DNA of 64,000 nucleotides from Sclerotinia nivalis (lineage: Eukaryota; Ascomycota; Leotiomycetes; Helotiales; Sclerotiniaceae), in NCBI GenBank assembly GCA_029531795.1, contig JAPEIS010000001.1, positions 7,750,001 through 7,814,000 on the forward strand, in the 5' to 3' direction. A program made the translations under genes and the position numbers. The stretch's first letter is position 1. Each line of letters starts with the position of its first letter. Under the pieces are notes generated by a model. That model was not told the origin of the DNA and ran no database searches. It saw only the letters and a list, made by a program, of their open reading frames with translations. Positions 24,810 through 38,019 of the stretch are shown in pieces.

Positions 24810-25990
24810 GATGGCGATGAAGGGAAATGAGTCCTTCTTGCAGTTTGTTTGAGAGTAAGGATTATTAATAAGTAGAAATTCTAAAAGAGTTGATAAGATC
24901 CTGTGGTAGGTTTTATAACCGTAAAGTCACAAGTAATATGAGTAAAGGGAGGACTCGCCCCACTGATCATATAGCAATGTTTGTCACTTCTCAGATGAAA
25001 TTGTGAAGGTCAATGATGTAGTGAGATGTTGCCGATAGAGTCATGAATTGCAACTTTTATGTTCTAAAACATGTTGTTATGTAGACGTTCTTGTCGCTTC
25101 ATTTTCCCAATAACCATAAGGTTGATCAGTCATGACCGATTAGAATCCTATGTTTCCTGTGGCTGTTGAGCAGGCCAGGTGGGGCTTAGCATCCTGGCTG
25201 CAGTGCGCTTACGGCCACATCACTGGTCACGACCCTGTTGATAAAACTAAGGAGGTAGAATCGTATTAATGGCTTAACTTTGGAGGGCCTCATTGTATGA
25301 TTACAGTCTTTGCCATTGCGTATGTGGCGGCAGGCAAGTTTCCGTGGAGGCTCAACCCATTGAACGCCCACTACTCGTTCAGCTACCCCAGCCGGCCTAG
25401 CTGGTTCCTGCAATAATCAAAAGACCGGTGCATATGCGATTTAACCAACTAGGCCAACCTCCTCGTAAGGATTCTCGTCGCTCAACCATATTCGCACTCG
25501 GCGAGCAATTGTCCAGCCCCACAATTCGGCCAAGGAGTCAATGTTTTGCGGAGACGCGGCAAACAGAGGTTTCTTCTCATGTCTTTCGCCGTATGATTTT
25601 GCCATGTTTGTCAAGCATGTCGATGGAATCGAGACTAGGGCTTTGAGTGGGCAACTGGGTACAAATAAATGCTGTTAGTCCTGTTTAAGCTGAGTCCAAC
25701 GTTGCTGTTCTTGACCCATGTTGAGATTATTATGTAAGCGCACTTTTGGCCATCCGTGGCCTGATTGCCTTATGTAAGCGCCGACCTTCTTCCTGCTGTT
25801 CTGCAACGACAACAGGGTCACTTCAACAATGCTGCGCAATCCCGCGCGGATATATAGATTCTTATCTAATAAACCATATAAGTTTATAGATCCATCCTTC
25901 ACAAATTCTTGAAGTCTCTAAGCCTCAGTCTTTACCGACCACTAGTCACCTAGAATTTCTTCACCATTGCCTACACCCTCATCGTTGATC
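24810..25990. other. Intergenic region, no gene seen
   Basis: About 1.2 kb upstream of the AAA ATPase. Short frames on both strands have no recognisable content. Confidence 0.55.
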
Positions 25991-26221
25991 ATGACTACCA
26001 TAAGAATTACCGGTCACGCATATCCATCTGAAAATCATGCGACTTTCTGTATGTTGTTCCCATTTTCACCATTTTCGCTTATTACTGCACCATTGATGCC
26101 CCTGTTTCGCCATGTTTCCAATAACGATGCAGCGCCTCGATCTGGATCGAAAGGTCATAGGATGAATGAGCCAGGAGGAATAGTCATGATATATGCTCTT
26201 CAAACTATTCCGGAGGAGTAA
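25991..26221 (+). CDS. Possible 48-residue micro-protein with one intron
   Basis: ATG at 25991 opens a frame to TAA at 26221. An internal 84-bp stretch (26049-26132) has a good donor (GTATGT) and acceptor (GATGCAG) and encodes a non-protein-like Phe/Pro/Leu-rich segment. Removing it leaves 48 residues including GSKGHRMNEPGGIV and an acidic end. The family is not recognised. The call rests only on the splice signals and on the contrast in composition, so it could be noise. Confidence 0.3.
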   Translation: MTTIRITGHAYPSENHATFCMLFPFSPFSLITAPLMPLFRHVSNNDAAPRSGSKGHRMNEPGGIVMIYALQTIPEE

Positions 26222-26525
26222 AATGCGCACAGTGTATTTATCGAAGGTTTAGGGTATGATAAAATATCACAGCAACTGTACTATACTATGTAACAGATGG
26301 TCTTGATACATTGAATATGTGTATCGATGTTGCAAGATCTACTTCAATCTTCTATCTAATCCACACAAATAAGAACTTTATATTTCTACATCCTGGTGAT
26401 CGTACCATACCATGATCGTGAATGTACATGTGGAGATTATCCAGTAGCCATGAACCAATTTCCCAGAACCCATCTTATGCTATACACATTATGCAATCGA
26501 TTCATATTCATACAATCCCATTTAT

Positions 26526-28373
26526 CTAGATCAACGCCTTGCCCTCGAACATTCCGTCTCTAACTTCCTTGACTACATCTCTTCTATCTCCCTTGCCGAC
26601 CAAAACTATACCTCTCCCTCTTCTTCCCATACGTCCGGTTCTACCCAATCTATGGATGAAATCAATTGTAGAGTGTGGCACATCATATAAAATAACGTGT
26701 CTCACAGCCACCGTATCAATACCTCTGGAGCCCAGATCAGTGGTAACCAGAACTTTGGTATTAGGTAATTGCCTCTTTACCGGAGGAGCAACCTCTCCAA
26801 ATGGCACGTAGTTGGGTTGATTGTCTGATAGAGATCCAGGGTGAGACACTGGTTTCTCCACGCTGAGCTTCGAGGGCGAGGTGAAAGATGCTAGCATCTC
26901 ACTCTGACGTTGCTCGGGAGTATCACGAGACAGAGCAATTGCATCCACACCCTTGGATACGAGGTAGTCAGCTACTTCCTGGGTTTTCTCGCGCTCGTTA
27001 ACGAATACTAGAATACGCTTTACATCCATTAACCCTTTGACGGGCCCATCGTGGTCAGCAGCTGCTTTACCAATGGACCATATAGTATCCGCGCAAGCAA
27101 GATTCTTGTTGTTACGATATGGGTCACGTTCAACATCAACGACGCCGAGTTGGACACGTCGAGGAATAGCGTGCAGGTTTGGTGTGACGAGACGGTTTAT
27201 ATAGGGAAATCGTTTGCGAAGGAATGAGTCAAGAGAGCGGGGAATGGTTGCGGAGCAGAGAACGAGTTGTTCAAGAGACGGAGTAGCGCGATCGATGATG
27301 GCTGATGTAAGTGGAGAGAACCCTCGATCTAGGAGAGAGTCGGCTTCATCAATTATGAGATGGGTAACACGAGATAAGATGTTTGGGTCCGAGTCTGCAA
27401 TCGAGGAGAGTAGATGAGGTGTAGATACAAGTATATCGATTCCGGATGGAGAGAATAGACGGTTACGAATGACTTTTCCAGAAAAATTAGAGGATATCAT
27501 GGCCGCTTTGAATTTAACCGTATGCGAAAATGCCTTCACAAGTGTTCCAACCTGGGTTACCAATTCAGAGGTCGGCACAAGTATGATAGCTCTTGGTCTG
27601 CCTGTGGTAGGATGTGGCATATTTGATAAAGGAGGTGAGACCAATGTTAGGTTATTTTGTCGTAGTTTCTCCTCTTGTAACTCCTTCTCGTAAGCCTTGA
27701 CCTCAGCATCTTTTGCCTCAGCAACTTTGATGGCATTGATCGTGGGTATTAAATATGACAACGTTTTCCCTGATCCAGTTTCCGCAGCAATCAAATATTG
27801 CCCACTCTCGCTCTCCGTTCTCTTGTTTTGCTGATCGCCAAGCAACGCCGGCACTGCAATCCTCTGTACAGGTGTCGGAACATGTCCTTCGATTTCCGGA
27901 AGAGCCTGTTGGTAAATTGCCTGCTTCACGCTGTCTAACAGCGCAAATTGCTCAAAACTTTCCACTTCCTTCATCCTCTCCTTTATACTTGTCCTCCTTA
28001 TATATGAAACTGGCGCAAGAGCGCTCTGCATTTTTAATGCGTGGAACCCTCTGTCCTTTTTATCATCCCGGTCCTTGCGATCAAGCCTCGATGTTCGTCG
28101 TTCTTGTGCTGCCGATGGTCGTTCTGGAACTCCGCGTATTTTTGCCTCTCGCATATTCATTCCTCCAAATGGCCCATCTTGTTTTCGTCTTGCAGGTCCC
28201 TCTTTCGTCGGTGAAGAGCTAACTCTTCCTGCACCCGCCAGACTCATGCGATTTGGTCGACTGGGTAATCTGGTTCTCATGGATAAAGCTCTGCTGGGCC
28301 ATTTTTGGCTCACTGGTTTTTGGGCTGCTCTAAACGAACAGAGCAGGCACTTGCCAGGCTTCAACCGAAGCAT
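26526..28373 (-). CDS. MRH4: ATP-dependent RNA helicase MRH4, mitochondrial
   Basis: An intronless 615-residue DEAD-box helicase. The N-terminus is basic and lacks acids for about 45 residues, as expected of a mitochondrial targeting sequence. Motifs in order: PTPVQRIAVP (Q-motif region), AAETGSGKT (motif I), PTSELV (Ia), DEAD in IIDEADSLLD (II), CSATIPRS (III, SAT), RILVFVNERE (IV), TTDLGSRGID (V) and HRLGRTGRMGRRG (VI). All are intact. In yeast Mrh4 is needed for assembly of the mitochondrial large ribosomal subunit (established knowledge). Length and motif spacing fit that subfamily better than cytosolic eIF4A-like helicases. Confidence 0.9.
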   Translation of the reverse strand: MLRLKPGKCLLCSFRAAQKPVSQKWPSRALSMRTRLPSRPNRMSLAGAGRVSSSPTKEGPARRKQDGPFGGMNMREAKIRGVPERPSAAQERRTSRLDRKDRDDKKDRGFHALKMQSALAPVSYIRRTSIKERMKEVESFEQFALLDSVKQAIYQQALPEIEGHVPTPVQRIAVPALLGDQQNKRTESESGQYLIAAETGSGKTLSYLIPTINAIKVAEAKDAEVKAYEKELQEEKLRQNNLTLVSPPLSNMPHPTTGRPRAIILVPTSELVTQVGTLVKAFSHTVKFKAAMISSNFSGKVIRNRLFSPSGIDILVSTPHLLSSIADSDPNILSRVTHLIIDEADSLLDRGFSPLTSAIIDRATPSLEQLVLCSATIPRSLDSFLRKRFPYINRLVTPNLHAIPRRVQLGVVDVERDPYRNNKNLACADTIWSIGKAAADHDGPVKGLMDVKRILVFVNEREKTQEVADYLVSKGVDAIALSRDTPEQRQSEMLASFTSPSKLSVEKPVSHPGSLSDNQPNYVPFGEVAPPVKRQLPNTKVLVTTDLGSRGIDTVAVRHVILYDVPHSTIDFIHRLGRTGRMGRRGRGIVLVGKGDRRDVVKEVRDGMFEGKALI

Positions 28374-30455
28374 AATGGATACGAATTCTCTTATTTTCGT
28401 AAGTTGATTGTTATTCTCAACGCCGTTACTTCCCTACGAGAAATTATTTACATGGGACGGGGAAATATATTTCCGCTCCGTGTCGCAGCATCTTATTATT
28501 AATATAGACAGAATTGGGACTTTCTCTTCAAACTTCACGCTTTGTAGAATGTTATTGGTGGACAAACAATACATAAAGTTGGCAATTCCGCAATTGGTGT
28601 TATTCAAAGAATTTCCCTGTTTCAATCAATTAACGACATTGGTTTGCTTTTCAGTGCTCCCCTTAGCTGTCAACAATGTTAATATTAACTACTCTATAGA
28701 ATAAATCGTTGTCTATGTCCATTCTTAGAATTTCAATGAGAAAGTTTGAACAATTCGAGAATATTTACAATCATACTATACTAGTGATCGATATTTGAGT
28801 CATAGATGTTGAAAGGATCTCTTCTCCATTGATCCAGCATGCCAAGAACTTGGAGAAGCACGGTTTCGGGGCGCATCTACTATTGGCATGGACTGGTTTT
28901 AACTGTCTTGAGCTCTTCTGAACTTATACGTATTGCATCGCTTGAAGATTTTCAATTTTTTGTTTAGGTGTAGTCTCCAAGCCTTCGCACCAGAGATATC
29001 TACCTAGTAAGCTCAGATTCAACAATAAATTAGCTTGGCCTTATAATATCCTTCACTATGCTAAATAATATTCGACATTCCAAACGGTCTTCTAGGTGTA
29101 GGGGGAGTTTCTTTTGGGTATACGGCTGTTTCATAAGACTTACATTACGTGCGGCATCAATTAATTTCAATGACAAGGAAAATTTGCATTCACCACCCAC
29201 ATCATGAAACTGTTCGATACGTAAGGTTAGAGTGAAGGACGTGAAGTACAACATCAATCGGCACCGACTACTATGGAGGAAACAGCCCAAAGCCCCGCAA
29301 AGCTAATCAGGAGACGGAGTGAAAACGGGATTCTATAAGTGGCTGCTATCGAATTGCGCAATTGTACTGTGGAAAGAGCATGTTATAGATCAGTCGCCTA
29401 TATTCGCACTGGATCTTTTGGTACAGTAACTGATGTCACTATCAGCAGATATGCAGCCAGACGACGAGAAATCCAAATCGACTGTCTAGGCGTAGATATC
29501 GCCACCTAGACGGGCAGTGGTGATGCTCTCTATTACAGTATGCAGCACGGCACAAATATCTTCGATTTATGTACAGGAATACGAGATAAGGCTTTTTTTC
29601 TTATGAAGGAGCTTCAAACTTAATCGGTCTGTGCTTGTCCCATGTTCTAGTTGCTGATCTGCAGGCTTTAGTTTGTTTACTACCAAACTGGGCTCAGATC
29701 ATCTTTGCTTCCGCGGATCATCGCCAATTCTTCTCCCCACGGAATTTGAAGAGTCTGGCCAACAACATAAAGAAAGTCGTACTCGAATTCAGATTCATCA
29801 CACGTTTTGCATTAATTCATTCATCGATTCCAACTTGCACTTAACTGATAGAGAAGAATGGAAGCATGGAAGAGCTTCAATTCTTTTTAAAACAAACAAA
29901 CTCTTTGATTCAGCAATCATGAAACATGTCTGTGCTCTACATAGAGTTGTGCCCATAGCCATACCAAATCTTCATTATTTAGATCATTCCCACATATTAT
30001 TGCTTCATTAGTGCCAGGCTCGTAGTCTCGAGCAGCTGAAACTACAAGATATCGGTGCTCGGTCGTTTTGGTCTCCGATCTTATATCTTCTTCACAACTT
30101 TCAACACCTTTCTTCGTTGCAGCTTCAAAGTTTAACTGCAGGCTCGTATGCCTCATCCAATGAAATCAAAAGTTCGTCGTTCGGTGTGTAGCTTGTCCGC
30201 GATTTCACATATCAATCATGAAGTAGTTGAAGTGTAAGGTCCCGTCCGCACGGGCAGCAAGCTACGCACACCCAATATGCAGTTGTATTCAAGCCAAAAT
30301 ACATATGTAGTAAGAGGATGGCCAATAGTACGATTTTCTAAAAGGCGGAAATTATTACTACTTGCTTGATCCCACATTCTTTTCCTAATTCTGTATTACC
30401 GCTATTCCGTCTCCACTGCATTGCATACTTTAGACATCATATACCCATTGAAGGC
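28374..30455. other. Intergenic region, no gene seen
   Basis: About 2.1 kb between the divergently transcribed MRH4 and the MFS transporter. No frame shows a domain. It presumably holds both promoters. Confidence 0.55.
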
Positions 30456-32582
30456 ATGGCTCAACCCGAGAAGAGAGATACACTATACGAGTATCCTTAT
30501 AATCCAGAAGACTATGATTACCATTATTATTTAGATATTCCCTACGGATACGATGTGGAAACTTCGACCTACAATTCAGCAGTAGAAACAGCACGGGATT
30601 TTGCATCATTAATTTACGAAGATTCTTACGAAGGAAAGATGGAGAGAAAGGATAGTTTGGAGTTGAAAACTTTGAATTCAGGTTCTACATATACCACACC
30701 AGAATCATCAATACGAGAGGCCCCGTCAATCGCGAGGCAACAGAGTACGAAGAGCATGAAGAGTTTTAAAAACACGCAGGGTTTGTTGAAAATAATGTCG
30801 ATTAGAAATTTAAGACGCTCTCCTCCTCCTCCAGAGATTTCCTCGGATAATTCTGTAGAAACACTTGCTGCATCTTCAGCATCCTCGACGACGACTCCAG
30901 TGGAATCCAAAGAGACTGAAGAATCACCGAAATCTATGGGGCCAGGAGGGCCTGGTGGGCCTGGAGGACCACCGAAGGAAATATTCCCAGAGATGGATAT
31001 GGAGAAGAACTTGGTGGGATGGACGGGGCAAGATGATCCAGCACATCCGAGGTATGTGTGATTTAAGCAGTGGTGACCACAGTTTATACTGACCTCGACA
31101 AGAAATCTTCCAGATAAGAAGAAATGGTTGATGTTGGCTTCCGTCAGTCTGATTACATTCTTGAGGTATGTTTGATAATCCTACCTCATTTCACAGCCAT
31201 AGCTAAAATATTATAGTCCTCTATCTTCATCGATCGTCGCACCTGGAATAACTCTCATGAATAAAGAATTTGGCACCACTTCCGATATCTTAGACACATT
31301 TGTTGTCAGCATGTTTATTTTTGGATTCGCAGCTGGACCACTGATTTTGTCGCCACTAAGTGAAATCTATGGACGTCAGCCAATTTTGATGTATTGCAAT
31401 TTCCTTTTAACAATATGGTAAGTTTACTCATTGATATTCACTTTTCACCCTGTTGGAACACTACTCATACATTCTCATCACAGGCAACTCGGATGCGCAC
31501 TCGCACCAAACATCCACGTACTAATTCTCTTTCGCTTCTTCGCCGGTCTAGGAGGGTCCGCCTGTCTCGCTATTGGCGGTGGTGTCGTCGCAGATTTATT
31601 TCCCATCCAACAACGTGGAAAAGCCCAAGCCATGTTCGTAATGGGACCACTCTTCGGGCCCGTCCTTGGTCCCGTAATCGGAGGATTCATCGCCCAACGC
31701 GCCGGATGGCGCTGGGTATACTGGGTACTTTTAGTCGCCTGTGCCGCTCTTTCCATCTTCTACGTGATCGTCGGAAAAGAAACATCAGCCTCCGTCCTCA
31801 TCCGTCGCAAAACCATTGCTCTCCGCCAGGAAACTGGGAACCCAGATCTTATCTCTGCATATGATGCTAAGAAACCAGCCGCAGCGTTGAAATTCAAAGC
31901 AGTGCTTTTAACGGGTATAGCCAGGCCCTTCCGCATGATGTTTTCCTCTCCCATTCTCCCTCTCCTTGCCCTCTGGATGTCCTTCATCTTCGGACTCATC
32001 TACCTCCTCCTCACATCCATCGCCCAGGTCTTCGAAGAGATCTACGGATTCTCCATCGAAATTGCCTCATTAGCATATCTAGGGCTCGGTCTCGGTTTCT
32101 TCCTCGGCATGTTCACCGTTGCCAAAACTTCAGACCCTACAATTATTGCCTTAACCAAGAAAAATAACGGAGTATACCAACCCGAATTTCGTCTTCGCAA
32201 CGGTCTCTTCTTCGCTTTCTTCATCCCTGGTTCCTTCTTCTGGTATGGTTGGTCCTCCTATTACCGCGTTCACTGGATCGTCCCAATTCTCGGACTAATA
32301 CCTTTTGGTTTCGGAACAATGGGTGTATTTGCTGGTATCCAAACGTATTATATCGATACTGGCAAACAATATGCAGCATCCGCCATGGCTGGACTCACAG
32401 CTATTCGATGCGTGTTCGCGGCCTTTTTGCCCTTAGCCGGTAAACCGTTGTATAATCATCTGGGGTTGGGATGGGGGAATAGTGTTTTGGGATTTATTGG
32501 ATTGAGTTTGATTCCGGCGCCGTTCTTTATTTATAAATATGGTGGGCTTTTGAGGGAGAGGTATCCGGTTAGAGTTGATTAA
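30456..32582 (+). CDS. Major facilitator superfamily transporter, DHA1 (drug:H+ antiporter) type
   Basis: Four exons: 30456-31051, 31103-31165, 31217-31417 and 31484-32582; introns are 51, 51 and 66 bp; 652 residues. A long cytosolic N-terminus (about 200 residues) is Ser/Thr-rich and contains a GPGGPGGPGGPP run. Membrane spans start at WLMLASVSLITFL. The DHA1 motif A region reads SPLSEIYGRQP between spans 2 and 3. Motif C lies in span 5 as GPVLGPVIGGF followed by RAGWRWVYWV. A central loop of about 70 residues precedes the C-terminal spans, and the protein ends in a short basic tail. It should sit in the plasma membrane and export small molecules; the substrate cannot be read from sequence. 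It lies 0.9 kb upstream of a Zn2Cys6 regulator in the same orientation. Confidence 0.9.
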
Positions 32583-33498
32583 ATGGGTTCTGGGGAATGG
32601 AATGTCGGATATGTCTCGCATGATTCTTGTATTTCTTTCGTTTGTTGGATTTTTGATTAAGAGCGTGTATGATGTGGTAATGACGTTTTGTACTGAAGAG
32701 CGGAAAAGGTATATAGGAATGATGGTCGCATAGTACGAATACCCTCCTTTGAAGTTTGTCGTTTATAATTTCGAGTTTGGGTTTGGAGTTGAGGAGCTCA
32801 AAGAAGTATTGGATATAGCAAAAATGGAACACTCTTTAAAAATATCTTATATCTTGATTTCCCGTGTAGATATTATGTTGTAATAAGGGATGTAGAAGAA
32901 TCGCCGGGTGTATTGGTAAAAATGTTAGTTTGGGGAGATTATTGATAATGATTGAAAGTTTATTTAAAGGGGATATACTTCGTATACTGGAGTGTATATC
33001 TAAATATATTAATGCTTTGCGTATTGCTAAACTTTCAAGAGTATTGGAGTTGAGTGGATCATTTGTTTGCAGATGATTTGGGGTTCAGCTGTGTACTAGG
33101 TAGTCTTGTGGATTGCAATGGAAATTTCCGAGTACACGAGGTTTTTTATGTCAAAAACAATTTGAACAAACAGGCAGCGAAATTATTGATAGATGGACAT
33201 TGTGGATTGTGGTGGACATCGGACACGGAGTTTCAAACCAGTCTAAAAATCCGCTTGAGAATTGGAATGACCCCGGCAACCATCTTGATCATTGATCTAT
33301 TCAAGATCCCGTCATTCATAATGATTCCAGTACCTTTTTCGTTCTTCCGTACATGAGCAAATCAGGAACAGAAGAAATCAACAATCAAAACTCCGAAAGC
33401 CTCCCTCTCTTTCTTAGACTCCCGTTAGTAAGGTCTTACGATTACGTACCCTTCTAGCTACCCAGTGAAACGGCTTAGTTGCTCGGAGCGGAACGAAA
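32583..33498. other. Intergenic region, MFS terminator side and promoter of the Zn2Cys6 gene
   Basis: About 0.9 kb. A frame at 33054-33356 has no recognisable content. Confidence 0.55.
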
Positions 33499-36284
33499 AT
33501 GGAAGAGTCTTCTGTGAAGGATGGTACAACGCCAAAGATATCGAAACATGGAAAGGCTTGTGTCAATTGTGCGAAGGCCAAGGTTAAATGTGTGGGAAAA
33601 AACGGTGTTGGTGCTTGTGAAAGGTATGTAACATAATCACATCACGTGACACTTTTCCAATTCCCTGATGGTGGGGTTGCTAGTGGGATTTTTGAAGGTA
33701 CAAACTTCGTCTCTATTAGCCAAATTGGCAATGACGATGTTCGTTTGGTGTTTGAACATTTTGAATGTTCTTTTAATGGTTTTGGAACAAATAGTCTTTC
33801 CAGCTATCAAGCACGAAAAATTTGAGATTCGCATACAAGTCAGAAAACTGAATGATGGTCGCGATCGGCTCGTTTAATATTTCTTTCTTCAGGATCTCAC
33901 ATGATTGGTTTGACTGAGAGGAATACTGACCCTTCACAGATGCCATCGATTGAACAAGGACTGTCAACCGATCACCAGGATAGAGAGGCGAAAGCCGGCG
34001 AAGAAATCCACAGCTGCGAAGACTGCAGAGCTCGAGCGGAAACTCGACGGGCTAGTTTCATTGTTGACTGCAGCTACTCAAGGCCAAAGCACGCCTTCTT
34101 CAACAGCATCGGATCATGCTGTCTCGCCGGCCCCCCAGGATAGTGCTCAAGGTTTTGGCTATCAAGCCGGATCAAATTTCGGCAACACTCCTATAAGGGG
34201 ACTTGGAGCTGTCGACGTAAAGCTTCCCGCCAATAGTTCTCACCGTTTGAATTCTATCCCTATCCATCCACCTATACCAGGACCAGCGATCGGACGACCG
34301 CATCGTGACCCAAATGGCGATCATTGTTCTGCTCAAGTCCCCACGGAATCATCTCCAGTCTCTCTAATCCCGTCTGAGTTAGATTTATCACCGACGGAAG
34401 AAGAAAATGTACTATACCACTTCCGAACTGATTCAATAAGGTATCTCCCGTTTATCGTTATACCGCCAGATACGAATGTCCATGACTTCAAGAAGGAAAA
34501 TCCGTTTTGGTGGTTAGCCATTGTGATGACTACGGCGAAAAGGACCTCCACACAACTCACACTGGGAATCCATATCCGCCAAGTTCTGAGTCATAGGCTA
34601 ATTATTATGGGTGAACGCAATCTTGATCTTCTATGGGGATTATTGACCTATATCGCGTGGTATGTATAAACTCAAGGCTTTGGAGCGGGGTATCCAATAG
34701 TCCGGACTGCAGTCCGACAATAAGAAGTGTTTCATTGCTGAGTCAAAGTGCGATATTCAGATCATTTCGAAAATTCAACTCATCTCAGATGTTGTTATTT
34801 ATTTCCAATGTTGAACTATTGTTCAAACATTGAAAACTGACTGTTATTTCTGCCATTCTGGGCTATTGGGTGTACTGTTTTAGAGTAAAATACTAACATT
34901 GAGTAGGAGTCAGTGTCATTACCACCAAAGACCCGTGGTAGGTCATCCTTTCTTTACATCCACAGTATTTCGGGTGTGGAATATTGGCTGATTTATTGCT
35001 CTATAGTGGAGTAGCTTAATTCAACTTGCTATGGGATTAGTATATGACCTGGGAATAAACAAAGCACCACCAAAAGAAGCGCCAAGTTTGCTGTTGAACT
35101 TTGATGCCCGTGGATGTCCAAAGATATCTTTGCGCCCAGCTGGATCAGATCAAGAAAGAAGGGCTTTACTTTGCCTTTATTCGCTAAGCTCTAGGTACGT
35201 ACTGTCACTACAAGATTGTGATGCATGCTTCTAATATTTATTCAGCTTCTCGTTATATTTTCAAAAGATCGATACTCTTCGATGGACACTTTATGCAGAG
35301 GAATCAGCCAAGATACTCTCCAAAAAGCCAGAATCTGTCCATGATACGTTAATGGTTCAAATTGTGCGCCTGCAGCTCATCCAAGAGCGCGTGAAGGATG
35401 CCCCATGGCTCGACACGGCTGGTGATGGAAACGCAGCTTTTAAAGTACCTGCTCTTTTCTATCTCAAAGCCTTGGAGAGTCAGATGGAAACCTTCAAACA
35501 GCAAATTCCAGATGAAGTTCGTAGAAATGGTGCGCAAAAAACTGGGATTATTTCTGTGTACATATCCAGTCCTGACTAACCGTCCACAGATACCTTTCTG
35601 ATGTATCTATACAATACAGAACTTACCATACACGAAGTTGCTCTTTCCAAAGAAACTGACATGCCAGATTCCCAACGCTTAGAATCCCTCTGCATTTGTT
35701 TTCAATCTGTAAAATCATGGTTTGGTCTCTACTTTTCCCTTCCATGCAAAGACCACATATCATTTATTTTCCCCATCTACATGCACATTGCGCACTGCAT
35801 GGTAGCTCTCTATCGATTATCAGTCTTCGAGGATCCACAATGGGATGTCCATTTGGTTCGTCAACAGTTAGATCTTTCAGTGGTCCTAGGACAAATCGCA
35901 AAGACTTGGGAGAATGTCAAAGGCGAGGCTAGATTAGACGCTGGAACGACTAGGGTGGATGATGTGGATCTCCATACTTTTAATGCAAAGAGGATTGCAT
36001 TACTTAAGAAATGGTGGGACGCGAAGGTGGTAGCGGAAACTTCCACTAATGCATCGAGCGAAAAATTTCCGAATGTGAATGGAAATAGAAATGGCAATGC
36101 AAATGGAGATGGGAATGTGAGCACAGAGCCCACTCCTCAAGTTCAAGCTCAAGGACTTGAATTCTCAACCTTTGGCATGGATATGGGGTCGGAGATTTGG
36201 GATGATGGGTGGTGGCAGGATGCTTTCGGTACGTGGGCTACGCAGGGTGATCATATGAGTGCACCGCCCCCAACGCATTTCTGA
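33499..36284 (+). CDS. Zn2Cys6 fungal transcription factor
   Basis: Six exons: 33499-33623, 33940-34659, 34907-34937, 35007-35194, 35246-35529 and 35590-36284; 680 residues. The DNA-binding cluster is split by intron 1 and reads CVNCAKAKVKC, then an eight-residue spacer, then CERCHRLNKDC: Cys-X2-Cys-X6-Cys-X8-Cys-X2-Cys-X6-Cys. A basic linker and a coiled-coil segment (TAELERKLDGLVSLL) follow. The middle region FRTDSIRYLPFIVIPP...LLTYIAW is typical of the fungal regulatory middle homology. The C-terminus has an Asn/Gly-rich run and an acidic, tryptophan-rich end (SEIWDDGWWQDAFG) that could activate transcription. Intron 1 (316 bp) and intron 2 (247 bp) are long for this window, so extra or alternative exons are possible. 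Its target may include the adjacent transporter (inference). Confidence 0.85.
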
Positions 36285-38019
36285 GGACGCCTAAAAGGCG
36301 GTGATTTTTATTCTTTATGGTGTTTAAGGCGGTCTTGGAAAATAGAATTCATGTTTATAGATTGCGCATGGGCTGGCTTCGGAAAATTGGGATTCGTATC
36401 TTTATATAGGTACATGTATTAGAGTATAGAATTAGGGACATAGAAATGGGCTCATTTTGGGAAAATGAAAATGAAAATGAAAATGAAAATGAAAATGATT
36501 GAACTTGTGGTGTGTTTTGTGGACGTGCTGTCGTACGAACTTTCCGTTCTATTGCGAGTATATCCTCATCCAGCTATTATTCGCCGACCCACCCCCAGGA
36601 CGTGAGGGTGAGGGGTGTCAAACCGACCTTGGGTGCTGTGTATACTTTGCTGCGCATTTTGCGACAAGATGTTAGGTATGATTTTTGAGGGGTTTGCTAA
36701 TACGTTGTTTCTCTCTCATACATATGGATACGCGAATAACGTGTGTCTGTAGTAAAAATGTAGATATTATCCTCCGTTCGCATGTCGCTGCGATATAAAC
36801 TTGCCACATCTATACACAACCACTCCAACGGCATCCAAATAGATCAGCTACCAAATTATCGGTGCATTCGGGCGAGCTTGACGAGCAGCGCAGCAATAGA
36901 GGATTGTTGTCATGGTGTGAATAAGCGGTTGGCTGTAGAATAACTGTATGATGGATGCTGATCATAAGGTGCCGAAAAGGCGATGGGTGATTACACCACG
37001 TACGGACCAGGAAAGATCACTAGATTATATCCCCGCACTTTTCAGATATATCATTTCAAAGGCCAAAAATAGCTTTCACATCCTAAAATCTAGTCCCCGA
37101 GACTTTCGAGAAGTACTTGTTCGATGTCTAAGCATAATATTCCATCACAAAAAAATGTCTTCTCGTCTAAAACGGGCTCAACAGTGACAAACTGAGAATA
37201 TTCCATTTTCGAATCACCAAGGTAACTCTCGCTTATTTCTCCTATTGGCCCAATTTCAATATGCGCGCTAGAAAATCATTTCTTTTGTTGCTATAAGAAT
37301 GATAGTGCACTCATAGCTGTCGTTATATCAATCTCACATCAACGCTTTTGAGGTTTTGATAGGAAAAGTTCGAGTCCTAGGAAATTGTGAGCTGTACCCC
37401 GAGCTATGTGTTTAACTTTTGCCGATGAGAGAGGAATATTGGGTATTTGTAGTTTGTATTAAAGTCTCTTCTGTGTTGGTACATAGGAGACGTGATGAAT
37501 AATAATACATTCTTACACTATAGTGATGGGCTTCGCAGGGATTATTCTTCATTTGATTACTGCTCACAAGCTCGGTACAAATATATCAATTTTTCCATAT
37601 CCGGTCAATTGTTCATCTTCTTAGCCATCTTCTTAAATGGCATCGATATAACGTAAAGACAAAATGTGAAGAAAGGTGCAAATTGATCATGACGATGTCT
37701 AAAGACATAGTTTGATTTAGTTTTACCATACTTAGTACGATCGGGTAAATCCATTTAGCTATCTTAGTAAAAGACAATTCAATGGCACTTAGAATAAGAC
37801 GAACAAAATAAGTAATGAAAGCATAGTAGTTTGGTTGTATGAGACAGCAATTGAGATTATTGAGTATCCCTAAATGTTTAGGGAAAATTGCATTGAATAG
37901 CGGCAACTTGCCAGGAATTATGCTTTTCCCTACCCCATATAAACGCCATTTCATATCCCAAACTCCGTTCCCTTTCACCACCTCCACCATCAGTCCTCCA
38001 AACGCAACATCCTTCCCTC
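36285..38019. other. Intergenic region with a (GAAAAT)6 microsatellite
   Basis: About 1.7 kb without a supported gene. Six GAAAAT units lie at 36461-36496 in the likely 3' UTR of the Zn2Cys6 gene. Frames at 36948-37187 (plus) and 37613-37990 (minus) have no domain content. Confidence 0.6.

Noticed and set aside
33624..33939. Separate small gene inside intron 1 of the Zn2Cys6 factor
   Set aside because: The frames there have no domain, and removing the stretch rebuilds a canonical six-cysteine cluster across the junction.
37613..37990. 125-residue minus-strand frame
   Set aside because: AT-rich DNA between two genes with no domain or splice context.
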